DNA of 11,611 nt from Nitriliruptoraceae bacterium (GCA_007134165.1 SLLJ01000226.1:1-11611), one strand, 5' to 3'. Positions 1-6,937 are shown, numbered from the stretch's first letter. Numbers and translations: made by a program. The notes: generated by a model not told the origin, from the letters alone.

Positions 1-36
1 GACCAGTGGAGGCGTCCGAACGATCCTGCCGTATCC

Positions 37-51
37 GGGGTGCTCGACCCC
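37..51 (-). terminator. weak hairpin downstream of tRNA-Leu
   Basis: A 5-bp inverted repeat (GGGGT/ACCCC) with a 5-nt loop begins 10 nt beyond the CCA end of the tRNA in the direction of transcription. No T-run follows it. It could help end the tRNA transcript or mark the 3' trailer, but a stem this short is expected by chance in GC-rich DNA. I see nothing else in bases 1-60. Confidence 0.25.
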
Positions 52-60
52 TCTACGAAC

Positions 61-147
61 TGGTGCGCGAGGGGGGATTTGAACCCCCACCCACTTTCGT
101 GGACACGGCCCTCAACCGTGCGCGTCTGCCTGTTCCGCCACTCGCGC
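61..147 (-). tRNA. trnL: tRNA-Leu, anticodon GAG
   Basis: This is a class II tRNA that decodes CUC and CUU leucine codons. On the minus strand the 5' arm GCGCGAG (147-141) pairs perfectly with CTCGCGC (71-65), followed by discriminator A (64) and an encoded CCA (63-61). The anticodon stem CACGG/CCGTG encloses the loop TTGAGGG, which places anticodon GAG at 113-111. A long variable arm (TCCAC GAAA GTGG) identifies the leucine/serine class. The T-arm has five G-C pairs around TTCAAAT. The length is 87 nt including CCA and there is no intron. The gene lies 96 bp beyond the stop of the binding-protein gene on the same strand and appears to have its own promoter at 182-211. Confidence 0.97.
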
Positions 148-154
148 GAGTGCC

Positions 155-176
155 CCGCGGACCTCTGCCCGCGGAC
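155..176 (-). repeat. CCGCGGAC direct repeat and hairpin in tRNA leader
   Basis: The 8-mer CCGCGGAC occurs twice, at 155-162 and 169-176. Because CCGCGG is self-complementary, the two copies can also fold into a 6-bp stem with an 8-nt loop (155-174). It sits 8 nt before the 5' end of the mature tRNA, right where transcription from the predicted promoter would begin. It may be a removable 5' leader structure or a site acting on initiation. The function is inferred. Confidence 0.4.
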
Positions 177-181
177 GCCGG

Positions 182-211
182 AGCGTAGCCGTCGGCGCCC
201 TGGCCTGCCAA
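182..211 (-). promoter_or_regulatory. predicted promoter of tRNA-Leu
   Basis: Reading the minus strand, TTGGCA (211-206; 5 of 6 to the sigma-70 -35 consensus) is followed after 18 nt by TACGCT (187-182; fits TANNNT). This predicts a start near position 175 and a leader of about 28 nt before the tRNA. It is the best -35/-10 pair I find in the window and would let the tRNA be expressed independently of the lipoprotein gene upstream. Confidence 0.5.
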
Positions 212-243
212 CGCCAGCAAGCGTGTCCGCTGCCACCCGACGA

Positions 244-2052
244 TCAGTCCTCGGCGAGCGACACCGCTGACAGGTCGAGCCGTCCGAACGCAGTGTAGAC
301 CAGGCCCTCGACCTCCTCGGCGACCACCAGCGCGTGGCGGTACCACAGCAGCGGCAGCGCCGGCGCCTCGTCGAGCAGGCGCCGCTCCGCCGCACGGTAG
401 AACCGGTTCGCCGCCTCGAGGTCGGGCTGGGAGCGCGCGAGATCGAGGAGTTCGTCGACCTCTTCGTTGGCGAACCCGGTCAGGTTGTCGCGCCCGACCT
501 CACGGCTGTGGAACATTGGATCGAGGTAGGCGCTGAAGCTGGGTTCGTTGGTCTGCCAGCCGAACCGGAACAGCGGTGCCTCGCCGGCGCGGATCGCGGT
601 GAGGTGATCGGGCAGTTCCCGAGCTTCGATGACGACGTCGAGGCCGAGGGCGGCCTCCAGATCGGCGGCGACCCGCTCGGCGATGGCCGCGTGGGTCGGG
701 CTGCGGCTGTGGCTGATGGTCACCGAGGTCAGGACCGGCTCGATCTCGAGGTCGTCGGGGTCGATGGACGGCGGCGCGTCGTCGGCACCGTCGGCCCGGT
801 CGTCCTCCCCCACGACGTCGCTGGTGGCGGTCGGGGTGCGTGCCGCCTCCGCCTCGGCCACCGCTGCCTCGACGCGCTCGGCCTGCACCTCGGCGATCAA
901 CTGCCGCGCAGCCTCGGGATCGTGGCGACAGTGGCTGCATGCCGCCAGCTGGGAGCCGGTGACCGGTGGGGGCACCAGCCCTTCGGCCGGCGCCCGCAGC
1001 CCCCGCATGACGACCTCCGCCAACGCCTCGCGGTCGATGGCCGAGGAGATCGCCCGACGGACCCGTGCGTCGTCGTACGGCGGCTGGGAGGTGTCGAAGC
1101 CGTAGAGGTAGACGCTGGAGGTGATGCCGTCGAGCACACCCGGACCCCGGTAGCCGTCCTCGGAGAGCCCGAACTGCTCGATCGCCTCCTCTCGCTGCGA
1201 GGGAGGTAGCGCCGCCACCTGCAGTTGGCCGTCGAGCAGATCGTCCCACTGCCGCAACCCCGCGGGGTCGTCGAGGAAGACCTGGAAGAGGACCTCGTCG
1301 AGCACGGGCCGACGGGGATGGTTCTGAACGGCAGCCAGCCGCACGAATCCGCCCGGCTCCCGCGGCTCAGCCATCGCGAACGGCCCGTTGCCGATCGGGC
1401 GGGCAGCGAAGTCCTCCGGGGAGCGCTCGGCGATCGGGGGCAGCGGCACCAGGCTCGGATCGGTCAGGGTGAGCAGGAAGGCGGGGTGCGGCTCAACCAG
1501 CCGGATACGTAGCTCATGGTCCCCGTCCACGATCAACCCCGACATCTCCCCGCCCTGCAACGCGGCCCTGGCCGCCCCCTCGACCGGTTCGAGCAGGTAG
1601 CCGAGGAAGGATGGCGGGTCGGCATCGGCATCGACCAGCCGTTCGAAGCTGCGCTTGACGTCGGCGGCGGTGACCGGGGTGCCGTCGTGGAAGGTGGCAT
1701 CCTCCCGCAACGTGAACCGGTAGGTCCGGCCATCGTCCTGCAGCTCCCAGGTGCTCGCCGCGCCTGGCAGCACCTGTCCGTCAGCGCCGAGCCGCACCAG
1801 CGGGTCGAACAGCGCGCCGACGATCAGCGTGCCTTCGTCATCGGCGACGAAGCGCGGGTCGATGCTGATCGGGTCGACCGACAGCCCGACGCGCAACGTC
1901 CCGAGGCCGGGATCCGTCCCGCCATTCACTGGCGGCCCGGCCGGCTCGTCGCGTCCCGCGTCCTCGACCGGTGGTCCGGAGTCACAACCGACCAGGGCGA
2001 TGAACGCCAGCACGAGCGTCAGGACGATCGCGCGACGCCCGACGGAGGTCAG
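244..2052 (-). CDS. family 5 peptide-binding lipoprotein, no adjacent permease
   Basis: This is an extracytoplasmic solute-binding protein of the SBP_bac_5 (OppA/DppA) family, anchored by a lipid and expected to present peptides or similar solutes to an ABC permease. With a start at CTG 2052 it is 602 aa. It has an n-region with GRR (5-7), a hydrophobic stretch (8-20) and lipobox LVGC with C23 lipidated. Family signatures are visible: SIDP (63-66), a stretch like YRFTLREDATFHDGTPVTAADV (111-132), and VRRAISSAIDRE (331-342). Two features are odd. C372 and C375 form a CSHC motif, and an Ala/Asp-rich insert of about 50 aa (388-440) interrupts the second lobe. The start is uncertain: this frame holds no ATG, GTG or TTG across the secG overlap, and the GTG at residue 14 would remove the signal peptide's charged end. 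The CTG overlaps the secG TGA (CTGA), which suggests translational coupling. The family is certain, the substrate unknown. Confidence 0.88.
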   Translation of the reverse strand: MTSVGRRAIVLTLVLAFIALVGCDSGPPVEDAGRDEPAGPPVNGGTDPGLGTLRVGLSVDPISIDPRFVADDEGTLIVGALFDPLVRLGADGQVLPGAASTWELQDDGRTYRFTLREDATFHDGTPVTAADVKRSFERLVDADADPPSFLGYLLEPVEGAARAALQGGEMSGLIVDGDHELRIRLVEPHPAFLLTLTDPSLVPLPPIAERSPEDFAARPIGNGPFAMAEPREPGGFVRLAAVQNHPRRPVLDEVLFQVFLDDPAGLRQWDDLLDGQLQVAALPPSQREEAIEQFGLSEDGYRGPGVLDGITSSVYLYGFDTSQPPYDDARVRRAISSAIDREALAEVVMRGLRAPAEGLVPPPVTGSQLAACSHCRHDPEAARQLIAEVQAERVEAAVAEAEAARTPTATSDVVGEDDRADGADDAPPSIDPDDLEIEPVLTSVTISHSRSPTHAAIAERVAADLEAALGLDVVIEARELPDHLTAIRAGEAPLFRFGWQTNEPSFSAYLDPMFHSREVGRDNLTGFANEEVDELLDLARSQPDLEAANRFYRAAERRLLDEAPALPLLWYRHALVVAEEVEGLVYTAFGRLDLSAVSLAED

Positions 2053-2276
2053 AGCAGGATGACCAGCGAGATGTTGGTGGCGAAGAACACCAGGGCCGCG
2101 ATGACCGTGAACCGATCGAGGTTGCGCTCCACCGCCGCGGAGCCCTGAAGGCCGCCACCCACGCCTCCACCGAACATGTCGGACAACCCGCCGCCCTGGC
2201 CACGGTGCAGCAGCACCAGCATGATCAGGATCAGCGAGAGCAGCACATGCAGCGCGGTGAGCAGTCCGATGAGCAC
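2049..2276 (-). CDS. secG: preprotein translocase subunit SecG
   Basis: SecG is the small accessory subunit of the SecYEG channel and assists export of unfolded proteins. The 75-aa product has the normal family length and form: a first membrane helix at residues 2-23, a cytoplasmic loop with HRGQGGGLSDMFGGG (24-38), which is the family's best-conserved segment, and a second helix at 55-75. The GTG start at 2276 is supported by GGAG (2288-2285) 8 nt upstream. The TGA overlaps the CTG start proposed for the following lipoprotein gene. The usual partner upstream, tpiA, is on the same strand but about 8.9 kb away. A -10-like element at 2313-2318 suggests its own promoter. Confidence 0.95.
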   Translation of the reverse strand: MLIGLLTALHVLLSLILIMLVLLHRGQGGGLSDMFGGGVGGGLQGSAAVERNLDRFTVIAALVFFATNISLVILL

Positions 2277-2312
2277 TTCGAGGTCTCCGACGCGGTCGGG
2301 TCACGGCCGCGA

Positions 2313-2318
2313 AGGGTA
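2313..2318 (-). promoter_or_regulatory. secG: predicted -10 element upstream of secG
   Basis: TACCCT on the minus strand, within GGTACCCT (2320-2313), fits the actinobacterial TANNNT -10. It lies in the 75-bp gap between the peptidase stop and secG and would start transcription near 2306, about 30 nt before the GTG. No good -35 is seen. The same 8-mer appears before the plus-strand gene at 4202. Confidence 0.35.
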
Positions 2319-2351
2319 CCACCCACGTTCGGCTCCGCCGCGCGGACCGGG

Positions 2352-3704
2352 TCACTGCAGTCGGGCGAGCCAGAACAACTGCAGACCATCCGAGGGCGTG
2401 CGGTCCACTATCGGCGTGGCCTCCCAGCTCAGGTCGTGATCGACCCGGACCTGCGGGCGCAGGTCGAGCGCCACCCGGGAGTCACCGGTCGGACAGGCTG
2501 CGTCGTCGACCTCGCAGGCACGAAGCGTCGAACGTCGGTTCTCCGCCCCCTGCTCGTCAAACCGGCTCGGGGCCACCGACGCGGACGGTGCCGCCGCCGG
2601 GGTCGACCGACGGTAGACCTCGAAGGCTCGGGCCTCGGCCAGCAGACCCGGGCCCGCCCCGTGCGACCCGGACGAGGAGGAAGCCCAGACCAGGGCCATC
2701 GCATCGCGCTGACGGTCGGCACCCGCCACCAGCGTGGGGAGCACCAGGGCCAGCGCGGCGGCCACAGCCACGACGCTGACCACAGCGATCGACTCGCTCA
2801 CCCGGCGTAGCACCGAGACCTTCGGCTGGTCGTCGACAAGGAGCCGCACACGGTCCACCAACGAGCCATGCGGAGCGAAGGCGGCACATGGTTGGGCCGT
2901 GCGGGAACCGGACTCCAGCACCTTGAGTAGGCCGCTGGCCAGTGCGCCGGGCCGTCCGGTGACCGACACGGCGACCTGATCGGCGGCGAGCTCCCGCTCG
3001 CGGTGCAGCTGGCGCACCGCCCAACCGCCTCCCGGCACGAAGAAGGTCAGATCACGCACGATCCCCAGCAGCAGCGCCACGAGGTTGTCGCGGCGCCTGA
3101 CGTGGGCGAGCTCGTGAGCCAGCACGGCCTCGAGCTCCTCGGCGTCGAAGCGAGCGAGCAGGGCGCGGTCGAGCAACACCAGCGGACGGCGATAGCCGAC
3201 CACCACCGCGCCTCCCTTGACCCGCGGCAGCAAGATCACCGACGGAGTCGCGACCTTCAACCGCCGCGCGACCTCGGTGGCCAGCGCGGAGATATCGGGC
3301 ACCGGGGTGCCCTGAAGACGAGCGTGCTGCGCATGTCGGCGGATGCGGTGTTGCGCGATCGCCCGACGCGACAGCCGCATCCCGGCGATCGCGCACCAGG
3401 CGCCGAGCAACAGCGGGACGGCCAGCGGAGCGAAGTACACGAAGCCCTCACCGACCGGGATCGGCAACCCGCCGTCCCCGTCGACCGGCAGCATCAGCGC
3501 CGGCAGTTGCAGGCTCGTGCCACTGAGCGCCGCGACGACCGTCAACGCCACCGCCGGGGCAAGCGCCGTCGCCACTCGGGTCGATGGGGCCCGCAGCCCG
3601 AACCACAGCAGCAGCCGGACACACGCGATGGCCACCAGCGCGGCGATGACCGCCCGCAGCGCGACGGACTCGAGCGGCAGCGACAGCAGCACACCGAGGT
3701 CCAC
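2352..3704 (-). CDS. M56 (BlaR1/MecR1-type) membrane zinc metallopeptidase
   Basis: This is an integral membrane protease expected to cleave or inactivate the BlaI repressor encoded just before it. The product is 450 aa. Predicted membrane helices lie at about 12-35, 44-66, 90-108 and 303-327. The zinc site HELAH (197-201) lies in the cytoplasmic loop between helices 3 and 4, with the likely third ligand in ERELAAD (E238). After helix 4 only about 120 residues remain, rich in Ala, Ser and Pro, with two cysteines (C397, C404). The penicillin-binding sensor domain of classical BlaR1 (roughly 250 aa) is absent, so the stimulus is unknown. The GTG start at 3704 lies 5 nt after the blaI TGA, so the two genes almost certainly share a transcript. 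An M48-type reading of the catalytic core is possible, but the pairing with blaI favours M56. Confidence 0.88.
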   Translation of the reverse strand: MDLGVLLSLPLESVALRAVIAALVAIACVRLLLWFGLRAPSTRVATALAPAVALTVVAALSGTSLQLPALMLPVDGDGGLPIPVGEGFVYFAPLAVPLLLGAWCAIAGMRLSRRAIAQHRIRRHAQHARLQGTPVPDISALATEVARRLKVATPSVILLPRVKGGAVVVGYRRPLVLLDRALLARFDAEELEAVLAHELAHVRRRDNLVALLLGIVRDLTFFVPGGGWAVRQLHRERELAADQVAVSVTGRPGALASGLLKVLESGSRTAQPCAAFAPHGSLVDRVRLLVDDQPKVSVLRRVSESIAVVSVVAVAAALALVLPTLVAGADRQRDAMALVWASSSSGSHGAGPGLLAEARAFEVYRRSTPAAAPSASVAPSRFDEQGAENRRSTLRACEVDDAACPTGDSRVALDLRPQVRVDHDLSWEATPIVDRTPSDGLQLFWLARLQ

Positions 3705-3709
3705 GGAGA

Positions 3710-4111
3710 TCAGCGCTCCGCGCTCCGTCGGCGCTGCACCGCAGCGCGCAGCTCCTCCAGGTTCACCCCGTCGACATCATCGACCACCTCGGCCAGGTAG
3801 GCAGCGGCTGGCTCCGGGTACCGGTCGAGCAGCCAGCTCAGCACGTCGCTGACGGTGGCGCTGGCGTACCGCTCGCGACTGACGGCCGGACGGTAGCGGT
3901 GGGCCAGGCCAGCAGTGTCGCGCTGCAGCAGGCCCTTGGTCGCCAGTCGGGCCATGGTGGTCATCACCGTGGTGTAGGCAATGGATCGTTCCGCAGCGAG
4001 CTGCCCGTGGACGTCGCGCACGGTCGCGTCGCCAAGCTGCCAGGCGACCTCCATGACCTCCTGCTCGAGAGGTCCGAGCAGCGATTCGATCGGTTCGTTT
4101 CGGCGCGTCAC
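3710..4111 (-). CDS. blaI: BlaI/MecI-family transcriptional repressor
   Basis: This is a winged-helix repressor that binds DNA as a dimer and is normally removed by a partner M56 protease. The 133-aa product has the family length. Family motifs are LGPLEQEVMEVAW (12-24) and the recognition-helix segment YTTVMTTMARLATKGLL (46-62), followed by the wing and a C-terminal helical dimerisation region (about 80-125). GTG 4111 is preceded by a strong GGGAGG (4124-4119) at 7-nt spacing. It leads a two-gene operon with the peptidase. Such repressors usually control their own operon, but I could not find a convincing BlaI dyad upstream. The perfect 8-bp palindrome CGGGCCCG at 4163-4170 lies upstream of the predicted -10 but is too simple to assign. 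Resistance to beta-lactams should not be assumed: no beta-lactamase or penicillin-binding protein is in the window. Confidence 0.93.
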   Translation of the reverse strand: MTRRNEPIESLLGPLEQEVMEVAWQLGDATVRDVHGQLAAERSIAYTTVMTTMARLATKGLLQRDTAGLAHRYRPAVSRERYASATVSDVLSWLLDRYPEPAAAYLAEVVDDVDGVNLEELRAAVQRRRSAER

Positions 4112-4147
4112 CGGGCGGCCTCCCGTCGTGCGGACCGGATTGACCGC

Positions 4148-4153
4148 ATCCTA
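4148..4153 (-). promoter_or_regulatory. blaI: predicted -10 of the blaI-peptidase operon
   Basis: TAGGAT on the minus strand (4153-4148) fits the TATAAT -10 at four of six positions and predicts a start near 4141, about 30 nt before the blaI GTG. No clear -35 lies 16-19 nt upstream. It sits in the 90-bp divergent gap shared with the plus-strand gene at 4202. Confidence 0.4.
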
Positions 4154-4175
4154 CCTCCACCTCGGGCCCGTTGGC

Positions 4176-4196
4176 CAGGGTCTTCTCGGTACCCTG
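4176..4196 (+). promoter_or_regulatory. -10-like TACCCT within an inverted repeat before the 4202 gene
   Basis: TACCCT (4190-4195) lies 6 nt before ATG 4202, so transcription would begin at or next to the A of the start codon. This fits a leaderless mRNA, common in actinobacteria, and agrees with the lack of a Shine-Dalgarno sequence there. A 6-bp inverted repeat CAGGGT/ACCCTG (4176-4181 and 4191-4196, 9-nt gap) overlaps this element and could be an operator. Both calls rest on short sequences. Confidence 0.3.
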
Positions 4197-4201
4197 CTGC
4201 G

Positions 4202-4753
4202 ATGGCTGCCGAGCGTGCTTCCGACCCGTCGACCGACGATGCCCGTTTCGTGCTGTACAGCTCGTTGAGAGGGCTGGGATCGGCGGTGTTCTCCCCCGCG
4301 GCGCTGATCGTGCTGGGGGCAGGCGGCGTTCAGAACGGATGGCGCTGGTTTCCTGGGCTGCTGCTGACCGGAGGGCTGGTGCTCGCTGCCGGGCTGCTGC
4401 TCGACTTCCCCCGGCACACCCGGTTCGGGACCGAAGGCATGACCCGGGTCTGTGCCCTGCGACGGCAGCGCATCCCCTGGTCCGACACCGTCGCGATCGA
4501 GCGCGCACCGGCCTCGACCACTGACCGCATCCGGTCGCTGCGTGAGGGCAACAAGCGCCCGATCCCCTCCGGTGGACTGGTCGCCACCGGTACCGGGCGC
4601 CGCCGGTGGCTGCTGACCGACCGCGCCGAGAGCACGAGGGAGTACGACGCCCTGGCCGACCTGCTCGCCCAGCAGGAGGCGGTCACCGTGCTGCGTGCCG
4701 GACGTCCACGCGACGAGAACCCGCCCACCACGCTCTACCGTCGGCACCGCTGA
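4202..4753 (+). CDS. small membrane protein with probable bacterial PH domain
   Basis: Specific function unknown. The 183-aa product has a short N-terminal segment, two closely spaced hydrophobic helices (about 27-43 and 49-68) and a cytoplasmic region (about 72-165). The latter contains FGTEGMTRVCALRRQRIPWSDTVAIE (75-100), which resembles the strand pattern and the conserved R-I-P-W-S-D segment of bacterial PH domains in actinobacterial membrane proteins. The C-terminus is charged and ends in RRHR. I chose ATG 4202 because the open frame further upstream lies across blaI and would lengthen the protein by 101 aa with no domain. It is the only plus-strand gene, divergent from blaI and convergent with oppF across a 35-bp gap. 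A small hairpin (4792-4805) lies just inside the oppF end. Family placement is moderate. Confidence 0.75.
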   Translation: MAAERASDPSTDDARFVLYSSLRGLGSAVFSPAALIVLGAGGVQNGWRWFPGLLLTGGLVLAAGLLLDFPRHTRFGTEGMTRVCALRRQRIPWSDTVAIERAPASTTDRIRSLREGNKRPIPSGGLVATGTGRRRWLLTDRAESTREYDALADLLAQQEAVTVLRAGRPRDENPPTTLYRRHR

Positions 4754-4788
4754 CCAGCCGTCCAACCAGGGCGCAGGGGCGACCGGGA

Positions 4789-5919
4789 TCAGGCCCCCTC
4801 GGGCCGCTCCTGGAGCATCGCGCCGAGCTCCGCGGCGCCCTCCACCGCGCCGGCCACCGTCACCTCACGGCCGAGCTCCTCGGTGCGGGCCAGCAGGGTC
4901 TCGCCGGGTTCGAGGGCGTAGTGGCAGGCGACCTGGTGGCCGGGGGCGACCTCACGTAGGGGCGGCACCTCCTCACGGCACCGATCCTGCGCGATCGGGC
5001 AGCGGGTGTGGAAGCGGCAGCCCGACGGCGGGTTGGACGGCGAGGGCATGTCCCCCTCGAGGATGATGCGCTTTCGGGACAGCTCGAGGTCGGGGTCGGG
5101 CACGGGGACCGCAGACATCAGTGCGTGGGCGTAGGGATGGCCGGGCCGGTCATAGAGCGAGTCGCTGGCGGCGAGCTCCACCACGTGGCCGAGGTACATC
5201 ACCGCGACCCGGTCGGAGATGTGGCGGACCACCGACAGGTCATGGGCGATGAACAGGTAGCTGAGTTCGAACTCGTCCTGCAGGTCCTCGAGCAGGTTGA
5301 TCACCTGTGCCTGGACCGACACGTCGAGGGCGGAAACCGGCTCGTCGAGCACGATCACCTCGGGCTGCAGGGCAAGTGCCCGGGCGATGCCGATGCGCTG
5401 CCGCTGCCCGCCGGAGAACTCGTGCGGATAGCGGTTGCCATGCTCGGGGGAGAGTCCGACCGCCTCGAGCAGTTCGCCGACGCGCTTGCGGGCCACGTCC
5501 TTGGCCTCGCCGTGCACGATCAGCGGCTCGGCCACGGTGTCGCGCACCGGCAGTCGTGGGTTGAGCGAGGCGAACGGGTCCTGGAACACCATCTGCAGGT
5601 GCTTGCGCAACCCACGCAGGCGTCCCTTGTCCGCCGTGGTGACGTCCTCACCGTGGAAGCGCACCGATCCGGAGGTCGGCTCCACCAACCGCAGCAGCGT
5701 GCGCCCGAGCGTCGTCTTGCCACACCCGGACTCGCCAACGATCCCGACGGTCTCCATCGCTCCCAGTTCCAGGGTGACCCCGTCGACCGCGTGGACCCGT
5801 CCGACCTCGCGGCGCATCAGTCCCGCCCGGATCGGGAAGTGCTTGACGAGGTCCTCGATCTCGAGCACCGACGTGGAGCCCGACGAGTCGGCACTCTCGG
5901 AGTTGTGCTGATCGCTCAT
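4789..5919 (-). CDS. oppF: peptide ABC transporter ATP-binding protein (OppF/DppF)
   Basis: One of two ATPases that power the peptide importer from the cytoplasmic face. The 376-aa product has Walker A GESGCGKTT (62-70), Q-loop FQDP (112-115), signature FSGGQRQR (168-175), Walker B VIVLDEP (188-194), D-loop SALD (196-199) and switch histidine H226. The C-terminal oligopeptide-transporter region holds C301, C307, C314 and C332, the spacing that binds a 4Fe-4S cluster in some DppD-type proteins. A 42-aa tail follows. ATG 5919 overlaps the oppD TGA (ATGA), which fixes the start; the longer open frame runs across oppD. The first 16 residues are a Ser/Asp-rich extension. It is the last gene of the operon. 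Opp and Dpp types cannot be separated from sequence alone. Confidence 0.95.
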   Translation of the reverse strand: MSDQHNSESADSSGSTSVLEIEDLVKHFPIRAGLMRREVGRVHAVDGVTLELGAMETVGIVGESGCGKTTLGRTLLRLVEPTSGSVRFHGEDVTTADKGRLRGLRKHLQMVFQDPFASLNPRLPVRDTVAEPLIVHGEAKDVARKRVGELLEAVGLSPEHGNRYPHEFSGGQRQRIGIARALALQPEVIVLDEPVSALDVSVQAQVINLLEDLQDEFELSYLFIAHDLSVVRHISDRVAVMYLGHVVELAASDSLYDRPGHPYAHALMSAVPVPDPDLELSRKRIILEGDMPSPSNPPSGCRFHTRCPIAQDRCREEVPPLREVAPGHQVACHYALEPGETLLARTEELGREVTVAGAVEGAAELGAMLQERPEGA

Positions 5920-6935
5920 GCCGTGCTCCCCATCGCCGTCGAACGATCGAATGCCGGCAGCTCGTGCACGAAGTGGCACCGGGACCGGTGTTGTCCCAGG
6001 GCGTCGACGTCGACGAGTTCGGGCTCGGTGAAGCACTTCTCGGCCGCGCGCGGGCAGCGCGGCCGGAACGCGCACCCCTCGGGCACGTTGATCGCGGATG
6101 GGGGCGAGCCGGGAATCGGCACCAGCCGGTGGGCGGTGCGCTCCGCGACCGAGGGGATGGAGGTCATCAGCCCGCGGGTGTAGGGGTTGCGCGAGTGGTA
6201 GAAGATCGTCTGGGCGTCGGCGGTCTCGAACAACCGACCGCCGTACATGACCTGGACCCGGTCGGCCACGCCCGCCACCAGGCCGAGGTCGTGGGTGATG
6301 AGCAGCATCCCCGCTCCCGTGGCCTCCTGTGCGAGCTTCATGACCTCGATGACCTGGGCCTGGATGGTCACGTCCAGGGCCGTGGTCGGCTCATCGGCGA
6401 TGAGCAGCTGGGGCTCGTTGGCGATGCCCATGGCGATCATGGCCCGCTGCCGCATCCCACCGGAGAACTCGTGGGGGTAGTTGTCTGCCCGCTGCCGGGC
6501 TTCGGGGATGCCGACCAGCTCGAGGAGTTCAACCGCACGGGCCTTGGCCGCCGACTTCGACACGTTCGGGTTGTGGATCCGGATGGTCTCGACGAGTTGG
6601 TGCCCTACCCGGAAGACCGGGTTGAGTGCGGTCATGGGGTCCTGGAAGATCATCGCGATCGCATCACCCTGCAGCCGGCGCATCGCCCGATCGCTGAGCG
6701 CCAGCAGATCCGTGCCCTCGAAGATGATCGAGCCGCTGATCTTGGCGTAGGAGGGCAGCAGCCGCATCACCGCCATCGCCCCCACCGACTTGCCCGACCC
6801 CGACTCGCCGACCACCGCGAGCGTCTCGCCAGCGGCGAGGTCGAAGCTCACGCCGTTGACGGCGCGCACCAGGCCGTCGTCGGTCTCGAAGGCAACCGTG
6901 AGATCACGCACGGTCAACAGCAGATCGTCGGGCAC
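5916..6935 (-). CDS. oppD: peptide ABC transporter ATP-binding protein (OppD/DppD)
   Basis: Second ATPase of the importer, expected to pair with OppF under the OppB/OppC channel. The 339-aa product has Walker A GESGSGKSV (43-51), Q-loop FQDP (97-100), signature FSGGMRQR (157-164), Walker B LLIADEP (177-183), D-loop TALD (185-188) and H215. All catalytic motifs are intact. C288, C294, C301 and C320 repeat the C-X5-C-X6-C-Xn-C pattern also present in the partner. The start is GTG 6935, 2 nt after the oppC TGA, with GAAAGG upstream at 7-nt spacing. The much longer open frame to 7676 lies wholly over oppC and is not used. The stop overlaps the oppF start by 4 nt, which suggests coupled translation and matched amounts. 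Confidence 0.95.
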   Translation of the reverse strand: MPDDLLLTVRDLTVAFETDDGLVRAVNGVSFDLAAGETLAVVGESGSGKSVGAMAVMRLLPSYAKISGSIIFEGTDLLALSDRAMRRLQGDAIAMIFQDPMTALNPVFRVGHQLVETIRIHNPNVSKSAAKARAVELLELVGIPEARQRADNYPHEFSGGMRQRAMIAMGIANEPQLLIADEPTTALDVTIQAQVIEVMKLAQEATGAGMLLITHDLGLVAGVADRVQVMYGGRLFETADAQTIFYHSRNPYTRGLMTSIPSVAERTAHRLVPIPGSPPSAINVPEGCAFRPRCPRAAEKCFTEPELVDVDALGQHRSRCHFVHELPAFDRSTAMGSTA

Positions 6936-6937
6936 GA

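Noticed and set aside
334..1209. 291-codon plus-strand open frame
   Set aside because: It is antisense to a clear binding-protein gene and has no domain; compositional shadow.
2053..2355. N-terminal extension of the 244-2052 lipoprotein to an upstream ATG
   Set aside because: It would cover all of secG and bury the lipoprotein signal peptide behind about 100 residues of low-complexity Arg/Ala sequence.
4792..4805. GGCCC/GGGCC hairpin as terminator for the plus-strand gene
   Set aside because: The stem is only 5 bp, has no T-run and lies inside the oppF coding end; chance is likely in this composition.
5920..6075. N-terminal extension of oppF
   Set aside because: It overlaps oppD completely. 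ATG 5919 in an ATGA overlap explains the start.
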